Positions 1 to 7,327 are shown, numbered from the stretch's first letter. The stretch: 64,000 bases of DNA from Pseudomonas siliginis (GCF_019145195.1 NZ_JAHSTW010000012.1:248001-312000); one strand, 5' to 3'. The notes: generated by a model from the letters alone, not told the origin. Numbers and translations: made by a program.

Positions 1-81
1 ATGCTGGAGGCGATGACCCTCCCCGATCTGGCCGAGCCCGAAGAATTCAGACATGTCAGCCTCTACCATGCACGGCGCTAG
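1..81 (+). CDS. C-terminal end of an unidentified protein (partial)
   Basis: An open frame enters from the left edge and stops at the TAG ending at 81, leaving 26 visible residues that end in HVSLYHARR. Too little remains to name a family. It lies directly upstream of a REP pair and of ybbN on the same strand, so it may be the preceding gene on the chromosome. The ATG at position 1 need not be its start, because the frame is open to the edge of the window. Confidence 0.4.
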   Translation: MLEAMTLPDLAEPEEFRHVSLYHARR

Positions 82-89
82 CTAAAAGC

Positions 90-164
90 TTCGCGAGCAG
101 GCTCGCTCCCACACTGGATCTGTGTCGTTCATAAATCCCCTGTGGGAGCGAGCCTGCTCGCGAA
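90..164. repeat. REPIN (pair of inverted fluorescens-type REPs)
   Basis: Two inverted copies of the 24-base element with core GGGAGCGAGCCTGCTCGC lie at 90-113 and 141-164, separated by 27 bases. Each copy is itself partly palindromic, so RNA from either strand folds into hairpins. This is the short form of the REPIN found eight times in the window. It lies between the truncated first gene and ybbN. Confidence 0.9.
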
Positions 165-262
165 GGCGTCCGCCCATGCAACACACCTCTCGACCCGCCC
201 CGCTTCCGGCCACCCCCACCAAGCCTTATAGTTGCCCCATCCACGCTTTGACGAGATCCCCC

Positions 263-1135
263 ATGAGTGAGCAAATGCCGTACATCTTCGACGCCACGAC
301 TGCCGATTTCGACCAGTCGGTGATCGAAGCCTCCTTCAACAAACCGGTGCTGGTGGATTTCTGGGCCGAATGGTGTGCGCCGTGCAAGGCGTTGATGCCG
401 ATGTTGCAAGGCATTGCCGAGAGCTATCAGGGCGAGTTGCTGCTGGCCAAGGTCAACTGCGACATCGAGCAGGACATCGTCGCCCGCTTCGGCATTCGCA
501 GCCTGCCGACCGTGGTGCTGTTCAAGGATGGTCAGCCGGTCGACGGCTTTGCCGGGGCACAACCGGAATCCGCCGTGCGCGCCCTGCTGGAACCGCATGT
601 GCAGATGCCGCCACCGGCCGCTGCCGACCCGTTCGAACAGGCCCAAGCGATGTTCGACGACGGTCACTTCGCCGAGGCGGAAGCGGCGCTGGTGACCCTG
701 CTCAATGAAGACAATACCAACGCCAGGGCGCTGATCCTTTACGCACGCTGCCTGACCGAACGCGGTGAGCTGGGCGAAGCGCAAACCGTGCTCGACGCGG
801 TCAAGAGCGATGAGCACAAAGCCGCACTCGCTGGGGCCAAGGCGCAGATCCAGTTCCTCGGCCTCGCCCGCGACCTGCCGGACGCCGCCGACCTTAAGAG
901 CCGCCTGGCGCAAAATCCGCAGGATGATGAAGCGGTGTACCAACTGGCGATCCAGCAACTGGCGCGCCAGCAATACGAAGCGGCGCTGGACGCCTTGCTC
1001 AAACTGTTCATCCGCAACCGCAGCTACGGCGAAGGCTTGCCGCACAAGACCTTGCTGCAGGTGTTCGAACTGCTGGGCAATGATCATCCGTTGGTGACGG
1101 CTTACCGTCGCAAAGTGTTTGCGGCGCTGTATTAA
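263..1135 (+). CDS. ybbN: Thioredoxin-TPR co-chaperone, YbbN/CnoX family
   Basis: A 290-residue protein with an N-terminal thioredoxin fold (about residues 5-110) and a TPR-like helical C-terminal half (about 115-290). The active-site motif is WCAPCK at residues 37-42, so both redox cysteines (38 and 41) are present, unlike E. coli YbbN. Family members act in the cytoplasm as redox-linked holdases that hand substrates to GroEL. The ATG at 263 is chosen because it starts the thioredoxin fold; the open frame extends upstream to 122, but that stretch runs through a REP element. The neighbour order resembles PAO1 PA4061-PA4062. Family assignment is firm; chaperone function is inferred from homologues. 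Confidence 0.88.
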   Translation: MSEQMPYIFDATTADFDQSVIEASFNKPVLVDFWAEWCAPCKALMPMLQGIAESYQGELLLAKVNCDIEQDIVARFGIRSLPTVVLFKDGQPVDGFAGAQPESAVRALLEPHVQMPPPAAADPFEQAQAMFDDGHFAEAEAALVTLLNEDNTNARALILYARCLTERGELGEAQTVLDAVKSDEHKAALAGAKAQIQFLGLARDLPDAADLKSRLAQNPQDDEAVYQLAIQQLARQQYEAALDALLKLFIRNRSYGEGLPHKTLLQVFELLGNDHPLVTAYRRKVFAALY

Positions 1136-1139
1136 GGCC

Positions 1140-1499
1140 TTACCCGATCCAGCTATAGAGCGGCGTATCCCCGCCGCTCGCCACTTTCACATCGGCACTG
1201 TGGCGCAGACGCACGAGCAAACGCTTGCCCGCTGCCGCACTGCCGGTGAGCGCCTCCAACTGATCGAGCAGATCCGGCCCGCTAAGTTGCCCGGCGTTGC
1301 GCAACAAGTCTTTGGCCACCTGCCACAGCGCATCATCCTGATTCACCGGCTTCGCCGCCGGAGCGGGCGCAACCGCCTCAGACTGCGCGACCGGCGCCTG
1401 CCCGCTCAGCGCCGAACCCAGCCTGGCCCAATCGCTGTCATCCAGCTCCACCGTCAAATCCACCGGCACCTCGCCGACCGTTCCGCGTATCCGCAACAT
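1140..1499 (-). CDS. Conserved hypothetical protein of Pseudomonas
   Basis: A 119-residue protein convergent with ybbN, the two stops only 4 bases apart. No signal peptide or membrane segment is visible. Residues 1-30 are acidic and end in a DDSDWARL stretch; an Ala/Pro-rich linker follows at about 35-52, and a helical C-terminal region ends in PLYSWIG. It matches in position the small gene I recall next to the PAO1 ybbN homologue (PA4062). No function is known to me. The coding strand is supported by length, by start position at the divergent intergenic gap and by conserved context. Confidence 0.7.
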   Translation of the reverse strand: MLRIRGTVGEVPVDLTVELDDSDWARLGSALSGQAPVAQSEAVAPAPAAKPVNQDDALWQVAKDLLRNAGQLSGPDLLDQLEALTGSAAAGKRLLVRLRHSADVKVASGGDTPLYSWIG

Positions 1500-1634
1500 C
1501 GAGTTCGCTCCTGCACTTTTCTGACCTGCATGCTCCCACGGGACTTGTGCAACGCCAAGTAAAGGGCGCCAAACACATCTGGTAATTCCCGGTTGATCGG
1601 CTAAATTAATCTCTTTTTGCGGGAAGGATTCCCA
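1500..1634. other. Divergent intergenic region before the PAAR cassette
   Basis: 135 bases separate the minus-strand hypothetical gene from the PAAR gene. The right half (about 1580-1620) is AT-rich and is the likely promoter of the cassette. At 1621-1633 the short inverted repeat GGGAA-GGA-TTCCC contains the Shine-Dalgarno sequence GGAAGG, which could partly hide the ribosome site. No regulator site was recognised. Confidence 0.4.
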
Positions 1635-2216
1635 ATGTCTTCAGGACGAAAACTGGCCTCTAAAGGAGGCCCGACCTCTACAGGTGGCGTGATACTTGAA
1701 GGAAATGAGAACCTCAATATCGAAGGAAGAATAATCGCTTCCATTGGACAACTCGCCAGTTGTCCGGTCTGTGGGCCTGGCAAAGGCCCCATCGTAGCAG
1801 TGGGTGAAAGAACGCTGATTTTACCTGCCGGACCAGCTGCGCTAGAGGGTGACTACGTCGCCTGCGGTTGTCCGCCCATGACCAATAAGCTGCTCACTCA
1901 GCAACACAGTGGTTTCGCAGGAATTGGCCGGCCCGCTCCAATTGACATGGGGCCACCGATTGCTGCCCTGACCTCTTATCGCTACTTGCAGGTCATCATC
2001 GAACGCCTTGATGACACGGAAAAGCCAGGTTTGGCTTACAAACTCAAGGACAAGGCGAAGGTTGCCGTTTTACAAGACAGCACTTGCAACCTCACAGGCG
2101 AAGGCTGCGAACACCCGGTAAAAAACGCTTCGGATTACGACACCCTGTTGGTAGGGGAAGATTCCGAATGGACTTTCTATGCCTATGAAGAGCCCCTGAC
2201 ACAGGATTTGTCATGA
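1635..2216 (+). CDS. PAAR-domain protein, orphan T6SS spike tip or adaptor
   Basis: A 193-residue protein. Residues 1-95 look like a PAAR-type domain: Gly-rich with regularly spaced short strands, an early GGPTSTGG segment, CPVC at 43-46 and CGC at 77-79, cysteines that could bind the tip metal. PAAR proteins cap the VgrG spike of type VI secretion systems and carry effectors. Residues 96-193 form a separate domain I do not recognise; no toxin motif is obvious in it. The ATG at 1635 is preferred, with GGAAGG upstream; an in-frame TTG at 1617 is possible. Its last 4 bases overlap the next gene (ATGA). No vgrG, hcp or tss gene is in the window, so it must rely on a secretion system elsewhere. 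Confidence 0.8.
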   Translation: MSSGRKLASKGGPTSTGGVILEGNENLNIEGRIIASIGQLASCPVCGPGKGPIVAVGERTLILPAGPAALEGDYVACGCPPMTNKLLTQQHSGFAGIGRPAPIDMGPPIAALTSYRYLQVIIERLDDTEKPGLAYKLKDKAKVAVLQDSTCNLTGEGCEHPVKNASDYDTLLVGEDSEWTFYAYEEPLTQDLS

Positions 2217-3160
2217 AATCGGAAATCAAACTCATCTTTAAAGACTTTCTGATGCAGCCACCGCCAGGCGTAAAATTTCAGCTGCTTATCGACGGTCAGG
2301 TCGTAGATGACAACATCGTTCAAAACGATGACAGGCCTCGCATTTATTCATTGATATCCAAAAACGGCCAGATCGCTATAACGCTCGCGGGCAAGGAACT
2401 ACCGTCGATCAAAACCCGAGACACCCACGAAGTGACGGTTCAGATTGTGGGGAACTCCGGTACAAAAAAAGATATGCACACTGCTACGTTGAATCCAGGG
2501 AAGTCTCTTTCGATCGTAGCGATATCACCGTGGGTAAAAGTCCCGCTAACGACCAGCGGCGCTGTCTCGAACGACGCGTTCTACGAAGTCGAATATGGTG
2601 TGAAACGTACAAATGAAACCCGAACGGTGAAAGTCGTCATTCAGGACATGCCGCGCAGGATACTGATGGAGGCGCTGTCACACCGGGGATCAACACAGTG
2701 GGCAGGGAATAAAAGCAAAAAGTCGCTGCCACACCCTACGCTCAGGCAGAGCGTGGAATTTCCACCAAACACAAATAAATGCAATCTGTTCGTCTACGAC
2801 GTGCTGACCGCAATTGGGGTCAACGTGGCGTTGATTGAACATGGCAAATCGAAATACCTGCCATATTTCTCCAAGGTTAGTCCTCCGCTCGCGGGTGAAT
2901 GGGCGAATGGACAACGATTGCTCAACAGCTGGAAAGTCGAGCGCACGCCGTTGCCCGGGGACGTCGGCGCTTACGCAATGAATTATTCCGACGCCAGCGG
3001 CCATGTCGGCTTCGTTCTAACGAAGGGCGTATGCATTTCTGCAGGGTGGGAAAAAGTTGAAGTTAACGACGCAGGTTTTCGCCATGCGACCGGTAATGCA
3101 AATCCCAGTGACCATGACTTCACTATTTTCCGACGCTACAAACACAGCACGCCACAATGA
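2213..3160 (+). CDS. Putative T6SS effector, NlpC/P60-CHAP-type cysteine amidase
   Basis: A 315-residue protein without a signal peptide. Residues 1-150 form an apparent beta-rich N-terminal region. Residues 155-310 look like a papain-fold peptidoglycan amidase: catalytic Cys190 in NTNKCNLFVYDV, PGD at 248-250, and catalytic His264 in SGHVGFVL. This Cys/His arrangement is typical of NlpC/P60 and CHAP hydrolases that cleave peptide cross-links in cell walls. Being made without an export signal, behind a PAAR gene, fits delivery by type VI secretion into a rival's periplasm. It overlaps both neighbours by 4 bases. Bases 2221-2280 have 25 of 60 G+C by hand count, against 40 of 60 at 5101-5160, suggesting acquisition by transfer. 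The subfamily is not recognised. Confidence 0.68.
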   Translation: MKSEIKLIFKDFLMQPPPGVKFQLLIDGQVVDDNIVQNDDRPRIYSLISKNGQIAITLAGKELPSIKTRDTHEVTVQIVGNSGTKKDMHTATLNPGKSLSIVAISPWVKVPLTTSGAVSNDAFYEVEYGVKRTNETRTVKVVIQDMPRRILMEALSHRGSTQWAGNKSKKSLPHPTLRQSVEFPPNTNKCNLFVYDVLTAIGVNVALIEHGKSKYLPYFSKVSPPLAGEWANGQRLLNSWKVERTPLPGDVGAYAMNYSDASGHVGFVLTKGVCISAGWEKVEVNDAGFRHATGNANPSDHDFTIFRRYKHSTPQ

Positions 3161-3723
3161 AACGCCCTTATTCGCTCCTCCTCATAATTCCGTTTTTGCT
3201 CATCGTGGCATGGCGCATCTGGTTGCCTGCCGATCTTTCGGCTTGTCCCGCTGACGGGGAAACTGCAGGTCCACTGACCCTTGTTATTCGTGATTACTTT
3301 GAGCGCAATAGCCGGACCGACTGGCGAGACATGGATGATCGTTTCGACATACTTTCAACCCCCGAAGGCCAGAGCATAGCGAGTCAACCGAATTCACACA
3401 CTTGCGAAGCATTGCGGGTACTGCAGAGTCCGGCGTTCAGTCAGAGTGAAAAAATCTTCACCATGGCACTTATGTTCAGACTGCCAATCGACCAGTACAT
3501 GGCCCTGATGGATCGCAGTCATCAACTCTACACGCAGGGCAAAATGGATAAGGAGGTGCTGACTCTGGTGGTATTTCCGCGCGGAACAGCCATCAACTAC
3601 TGGTGGCTTCCGGCTTGGCGACAGCGTTTCAGTCGCGATGCCCCGAGCGTGCTCGACGCAAATCTGATCAACGATGTTCTTTCGGGACACTATTGGTTCG
3701 ACTATCCCGGCGCAGGCTTCTGA
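3157..3723 (+). CDS. Putative periplasmic immunity protein for the adjacent amidase
   Basis: A 188-residue protein starting with a hydrophobic segment at about residues 4-24, read as an uncleaved anchor or signal peptide, followed by a soluble region with cysteines near residues 30 and 85. It overlaps the effector by 4 bases (ATGA), implying translational coupling. Immunity proteins of peptidoglycan amidase effectors act in the periplasm, where the toxin would act on sister cells, so the export segment and position fit. No known family was recognised from the residues. It shares the lower GC of the cassette. An alternative is an unrelated small secreted protein. Confidence 0.58.
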   Translation: MKRPYSLLLIIPFLLIVAWRIWLPADLSACPADGETAGPLTLVIRDYFERNSRTDWRDMDDRFDILSTPEGQSIASQPNSHTCEALRVLQSPAFSQSEKIFTMALMFRLPIDQYMALMDRSHQLYTQGKMDKEVLTLVVFPRGTAINYWWLPAWRQRFSRDAPSVLDANLINDVLSGHYWFDYPGAGF

Positions 3724-3748
3724 TTCTGCAAGCATGACATCCAATCCC

Positions 3749-3781
3749 AGCACCGCCCGCGAACTCATCCCGGGCGGTGCT
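3749..3781. terminator. Hairpin after the PAAR cassette
   Basis: An 11-bp stem (AGCACCGCCCG at 3749-3759 with CGGGCGGTGCT at 3771-3781) encloses an 11-base loop. It lies 25 bases after the immunity gene. There is no clear T run, so it is a weak intrinsic terminator or an mRNA 3' end stabiliser. Confidence 0.5.
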
Positions 3782-3832
3782 TAGCCATGTCTTGCGCAAT
3801 CTCAAGCGCACGGGCACACTCTGCGCACTTTC

Positions 3833-3850
3833 GTTATAAGATTACATAAC
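3833..3850. promoter_or_regulatory. Candidate Zur box of the zinc-starvation operon
   Basis: GTTATAAGATTACATAAC is an imperfect palindrome with arms GTTAT and ATAAC. It lies 29 bases upstream of the first gene of an operon whose P. aeruginosa counterpart is induced by zinc starvation. Zur boxes in gamma-proteobacteria have this AT-rich GTTATA-type form. Arms and position support the call; the exact Pseudomonas consensus was not checked. Confidence 0.55.
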
Positions 3851-3878
3851 AAACTTTTCATTTTTCTCGGAGTCCGTC

Positions 3879-4472
3879 ATGCGTCGTTTGCTGCTCGCTT
3901 TGCCGTTTGCCCTGTTGCCGCTGGCCGCTGCCCATGCGGTGGATGAGCACGATCACGATCATGAGCACGGCAGCCTCGGCGCTCACGAACATGGCGTGGG
4001 TCGCCTGAATGCCGCACTAGATGGTCAGACCCTGGAGCTTGAGCTGGAAAGTCCAGCGATGAATCTGGTGGGTTTTGAACACGCCGCGACGTCGGATGCC
4101 GACAAGGCCAAAGTGGCCGCCGCTCGTGCGCAACTGGAAAAACCATTGGCCCTGTTCAGTCTGCCCGCTGCGGCCGGTTGCAAGGTGGTCAGCCAGGAAC
4201 TGGAAAGCCCACTGTTCGGCGACAAGCCGGACGCCGATGATCACGACGAAGATGAAGCGGACAAGGACGGTCACGAGCATCACCACGACCACAGCGAAAT
4301 CCATGCGCATTACCAATTCAGCTGCGCCACACCGGGCGCGCTGAACACGCTGAACCTGGCCAACATCTTCAAAACCTTCCCGGCAACGCAGAAGATTCAG
4401 GTACAACTAATCAGCGCGACCGGCCAGCAAGGTACCGAAGTGACGGCGAAATCGGCTGCGCTGAAATTCTAG
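3879..4472 (+). CDS. DUF2796/ZrgA-like His-rich periplasmic zinc protein
   Basis: A 197-residue protein with a signal peptide (about residues 1-20, ending LAAAHA) followed at once by a His/Asp run (VDEHDHDHEH). A second acidic His-rich stretch lies near residues 113-147. These are probable zinc-binding tails. The rest matches the DUF2796 family, whose Vibrio member ZrgA helps zinc uptake. It heads a four-gene operon equivalent to PAO1 PA4063-PA4066, reported as strongly induced by zinc depletion. It probably captures zinc in the periplasm. A REPIN separates it from the ABC genes. Family is firm; the exact role is inferred. Confidence 0.82.
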   Translation: MRRLLLALPFALLPLAAAHAVDEHDHDHEHGSLGAHEHGVGRLNAALDGQTLELELESPAMNLVGFEHAATSDADKAKVAAARAQLEKPLALFSLPAAAGCKVVSQELESPLFGDKPDADDHDEDEADKDGHEHHHDHSEIHAHYQFSCATPGALNTLNLANIFKTFPATQKIQVQLISATGQQGTEVTAKSAALKF

Positions 4473-4489
4473 GATCCACCGAAATCCCC

Positions 4490-4578
4490 TGTGGGAGCGA
4501 GCCTGCTCGCGAAGGCGGCGTGTCAGTTGACAGGTGGGTGTCTGACCCAGCGCTTTCGCGAGCAGGCTCGCTTCCACA
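4490..4578. repeat. REPIN, long form, inside the zinc operon
   Basis: Inverted REP copies lie at 4490-4513 and about 4555-4578, the right copy with one substitution (GCTTCCACA for GCTCCCACA). The inner segment contains GTCAGTTGAC and GTGTCTGAC, like other long REPINs here. It fills the gap between the ZrgA-like gene and the ATPase gene, so it would be transcribed as part of the operon. Confidence 0.9.
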
Positions 4579-4611
4579 GGGTTATGTGTTCACTTCATGA
4601 AAATCGGTGCC

Positions 4612-5322
4612 ATGACCCAAGCACTCATCGAACTTTCCGACCTTGGCTTCAACTGGCCCGGTCACCCGCCGCTGCTGGACATCCCGGCGTTTCGTCTGGA
4701 AGCCGGCGAAACCCTGTTTCTCAAAGGCCCCAGCGGCAGTGGCAAGACCACCCTGCTCGGCCTGCTTGGCGGGGTGCAGAAGCCCAATCGGGGCAGCATT
4801 CGCCTGCTCGGCCAGGAGCTGACCGAGCTTTCTGCCGGCAAGCGCGATACGTTTCGTGTCGATCACACTGGCTACATTTTCCAGCAATTCAACCTGCTGC
4901 CGTTTCTCTCGGTGCGCGAGAACGTTGAGTTGCCGTGTCATTTTTCAAAACTGCGTGCGCAACGGGCGAAACAGCGCCACGGCAGCGTCGATCAAGCCGC
5001 CGCCACGTTGCTCGCCCACCTGGGTCTGAAAGACGAAAGCATCCTCAGCCGCCGCGCCGACTCGCTGTCGATCGGCCAGCAACAACGGGTCGCCGCCGCA
5101 CGCGCATTGATCGGCCAACCGGAGCTGGTGATCGCCGACGAACCGACCTCGGCGCTGGATTACGACGCCCGCGAAAACTTCATTCGCCTGCTGTTTGCCG
5201 AGTGCCGCGAGGCCGGATCGAGTCTGTTGTTCGTCAGCCACGACCAGAGCCTGGCGCCGCTGTTCGACCGTCATCTGTCCCTGGCCGATCTCAATCGCGC
5301 CGCTACGTCCGCCGAGGTCTGA
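4612..5322 (+). CDS. ABC transporter ATPase of the zinc-starvation operon
   Basis: A 236-residue ATPase with Walker A GPSGSGKTT (39-47), a Q-loop in FQQFN, a signature LSIGQQQR (LSIGQ instead of the common LSGGQ), Walker B LVIADEPTSALD and a switch His in FVSHD. It resembles the LolD/MacB-type ATPases that drive FtsX-fold permeases, not importers. It probably works with the next gene at the inner membrane. Start: ATG at 4612 puts the conserved N-terminus first; an in-frame ATG at 4597 adds five residues. The stop is followed after one base by the permease ATG, indicating an operon. The substrate is unknown. Confidence 0.85.
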   Translation: MTQALIELSDLGFNWPGHPPLLDIPAFRLEAGETLFLKGPSGSGKTTLLGLLGGVQKPNRGSIRLLGQELTELSAGKRDTFRVDHTGYIFQQFNLLPFLSVRENVELPCHFSKLRAQRAKQRHGSVDQAAATLLAHLGLKDESILSRRADSLSIGQQQRVAAARALIGQPELVIADEPTSALDYDARENFIRLLFAECREAGSSLLFVSHDQSLAPLFDRHLSLADLNRAATSAEV

Positions 5323-5323
5323 G

Positions 5324-6589
5324 ATGTATCTGTTTCGTCTGGCCATGGCCAGCCTGGCCAACCGCCGTTTCACCGCATTGCTCACCGCTTTCGCCATCGC
5401 CCTGTCGGTGTGCCTGCTGCTCGCCGTCGAGCGCGTGCGCACCGAAGCCAAGGCCAGTTTCGCCAGCACCATCAGCGGCACTGACCTGATCGTCGGTGCC
5501 CGCTCCGGCTCGGTAAACCTGCTGCTGTATTCGGTGTTCCGCATCGGCAACGCTACCAACAACATCCGTTGGGACAGCTTTGAACACTTCGCCAACAACC
5601 CGAAAGTGAAGTGGGCAATCCCCATGTCCCTCGGCGATTCCCATCGCGGCTATCGCGTGATGGGCACCACCGAAGCCTACTTCGAGCACTACCAGTACGG
5701 GCGCCAGCAACACCTGGCGCTGGCCGACGGTCGCGCGTTTGCCACCGATCCTTTCGAAGTGGTGCTCGGTGCCGAAGTCGCCGAAGCGCTGCACTACAAG
5801 CTCGGCGACAAACTGGTACTGGCCCACGGCGTGGCGGCGATCAGCCTGGTCAAGCATGACGACAAACCCTTCACCGTGGTCGGCATCCTCCAGCGTACCG
5901 GCACCCCGGTGGACCGCACGTTGCACATCAGCCTCGGCGGCATGGAGGCGATCCACATCGACTGGCACAACGGCGTGCCGGCGCGCGGCAACGGCAGGAT
6001 CAGCGCTGATCAGGCGCGCAACATGGACCTGACGCCGCAAGCGATCACCGCGTTCATGCTCGGCCTCAACAGCAAGATTTCCACCTTTGCCTTGCAGCGC
6101 GAGATCAACGAATACCGTGGCGAACCGATGCTGGCGATTCTGCCGGGCGTGGCCTTGCAGGAATTGTGGAGCCTGATGAGTACGGCCGAGAAAGCGCTGT
6201 TCGTGGTCTCGCTGTTCGTTGTGCTGACCGGGCTGATCGGCATGCTCACGGCGATTCTCACCAGCCTCAACGAGCGCCGCCGCGAGATGGCGATTCTGCG
6301 TTCGGTGGGCGCGCGGCCGTGGCACATCGCAAGTCTGCTGGTGCTGGAAGCTTTCGCCTTGGCGCTGACCGGGGTGATTGCCGGGCTGGCGTTGCTGTAC
6401 GTCGGCATCGCCGCTGCGCAAGGGTACGTGCAGGCCAATTACGGTTTATACCTGCCGCTGGCATGGCCGAGCGAGTATGAATGGACGCTGCTCGGTGGCA
6501 TTCTGGCGGCCGCGCTGCTGATGGGCAGCGTGCCGGCCTGGCGCGCGTATCGCCAATCATTGGCCGATGGCCTGTCGATCCGTTTATGA
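5324..6589 (+). CDS. FtsX/MacB-type ABC permease of the zinc-starvation operon
   Basis: A 421-residue membrane protein with MacB/FtsX architecture: one N-terminal membrane helix (about residues 15-35), a large periplasmic domain (about 40-280) and three C-terminal helices (about 290-415), with the family segment LNERRREMAILRSVGARP between the first two. Such permeases use ATP hydrolysis for work across the envelope, such as lipoprotein release or substrate export. The ATG at 5324 follows the ATPase stop by one base. Its 3' end overlaps the short upstream start of the DUF3299 gene. The PAO1 counterpart is PA4065. Zinc-linked function is inferred from operon membership and the Zur-like site. 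Confidence 0.85.
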   Translation: MYLFRLAMASLANRRFTALLTAFAIALSVCLLLAVERVRTEAKASFASTISGTDLIVGARSGSVNLLLYSVFRIGNATNNIRWDSFEHFANNPKVKWAIPMSLGDSHRGYRVMGTTEAYFEHYQYGRQQHLALADGRAFATDPFEVVLGAEVAEALHYKLGDKLVLAHGVAAISLVKHDDKPFTVVGILQRTGTPVDRTLHISLGGMEAIHIDWHNGVPARGNGRISADQARNMDLTPQAITAFMLGLNSKISTFALQREINEYRGEPMLAILPGVALQELWSLMSTAEKALFVVSLFVVLTGLIGMLTAILTSLNERRREMAILRSVGARPWHIASLLVLEAFALALTGVIAGLALLYVGIAAAQGYVQANYGLYLPLAWPSEYEWTLLGGILAAALLMGSVPAWRAYRQSLADGLSIRL

Positions 6590-6600
6590 GGATGTTCACC

Positions 6601-7119
6601 ATGCCCCGCGCCCTGCTTGCGCTGCTGATGCTGGTCGCCCTGCCCGTGTGGACGGCGGCGCCGAAAGACCTGACCTGGTCGGAAATGATCCCGCCGGACG
6701 CCGCGCCGGAAGTGCCGAACATGACCCCGCTGCACGACCTGTCGAAGATGGGCGACGCACTCTCTGCCGAGTCCGCGCCGGCGGCCAAGCAGGACATGCC
6801 CAACGCTCCGGTAGTGAAAAGCCTCGACGGGCAGAACATTCGCCTGCCGGGTTACATCGTGCCGCTGGAAGTCAGCGAAGAGGGGCGCACCACGGACTTC
6901 TTGCTGGTGCCGTATTTCGGCGCCTGCATCCACGTCCCGCCACCGCCGTCGAACCAGATCGTCCACGTGAAAAGCGAACTGGGCGTGAAGCTCGATGAGC
7001 TGTATCAGCCGTATTGGGTTGAGGGACCGTTGCAGGTGAAAGCCTCGAGCAGTGAGCTGGCCGATGCCGGGTATCAGATGGAGGCGGAGAAGATTTATGC
7101 GTATGAACTGCCGGAGTGA
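6601..7119 (+). CDS. DUF3299 secreted protein of the zinc-starvation operon
   Basis: A 172-residue protein with a signal peptide (about 1-20) and a DUF3299 core containing YIVPLEV, DFLLVPYFGACIHVPPPP and a C-terminal AYELPE. The conserved Cys and His of the GACIH segment may bind metal. Three starts are in frame: 6586 (overlapping the permease stop as ATGA), 6592 and 6601. The last has a TGAGGA Shine-Dalgarno at ideal spacing and is chosen. It is the fourth gene of the set equivalent to PAO1 PA4063-PA4066. The biochemical function is unknown; it may be a periplasmic partner of the FtsX-type transporter. Confidence 0.8.
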   Translation: MPRALLALLMLVALPVWTAAPKDLTWSEMIPPDAAPEVPNMTPLHDLSKMGDALSAESAPAAKQDMPNAPVVKSLDGQNIRLPGYIVPLEVSEEGRTTDFLLVPYFGACIHVPPPPSNQIVHVKSELGVKLDELYQPYWVEGPLQVKASSSELADAGYQMEAEKIYAYELPE

Positions 7120-7153
7120 GTCCCGGTAGTTTTGTATTGGCTGGTCTATCGTC

Positions 7154-7217
7154 TTCGCGAGCAGGCTCGCTCCCACAGGTAATCACATTCCAAAGTGGGA
7201 GCGAGCCTGCTCGCGAA
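7154..7217. repeat. REPIN, short form, after the zinc operon
   Basis: Inverted REP copies at about 7154-7177 and 7194-7217 enclose a short loop of about 16 bases. It lies 34 bases after the DUF3299 stop, where it may protect the operon mRNA 3' end. Confidence 0.9.
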
Positions 7218-7262
7218 TAGGCCCTCAAAGGTTTCACAGAAACCCGCCCCTTCACTGTTTCA

Positions 7263-7276
7263 TTGAGCTGAGTCAA
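7263..7276. promoter_or_regulatory. Candidate Anr/Dnr (FNR-type) box upstream of oprG
   Basis: TTGAGCTGAGTCAA matches the FNR-type consensus TTGAT-N4-ATCAA at the outer TTGA and TCAA arms and differs only at the inner T and A. With a weak -10 (TACCCT, 7299-7304) the centre falls near -41, the class II activator position. oprG of P. aeruginosa is reported to be Anr-activated, which supports the call. Confidence 0.6.
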
Positions 7277-7304
7277 AACACCGTATCAGACGGCTTCGTA
7301 CCCT

Positions 7305-7327
7305 AGGACATCGAATTTTTATGTCCT
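7305..7327 (+). promoter_or_regulatory. 5' UTR hairpin just before the oprG ribosome site
   Basis: AGGACAT (7305-7311) and ATGTCCT (7321-7327) form a perfect 7-bp stem with a 9-base AT-rich loop. It ends 3 bases before the GGAG Shine-Dalgarno. It could stabilise the transcript 5' end or modulate translation; no known regulator is recognised. Confidence 0.4.

Noticed and set aside
122..262. N-terminal extension of YbbN to 122
   Set aside because: It reads through one arm of a REP element and ends before the conserved thioredoxin fold.
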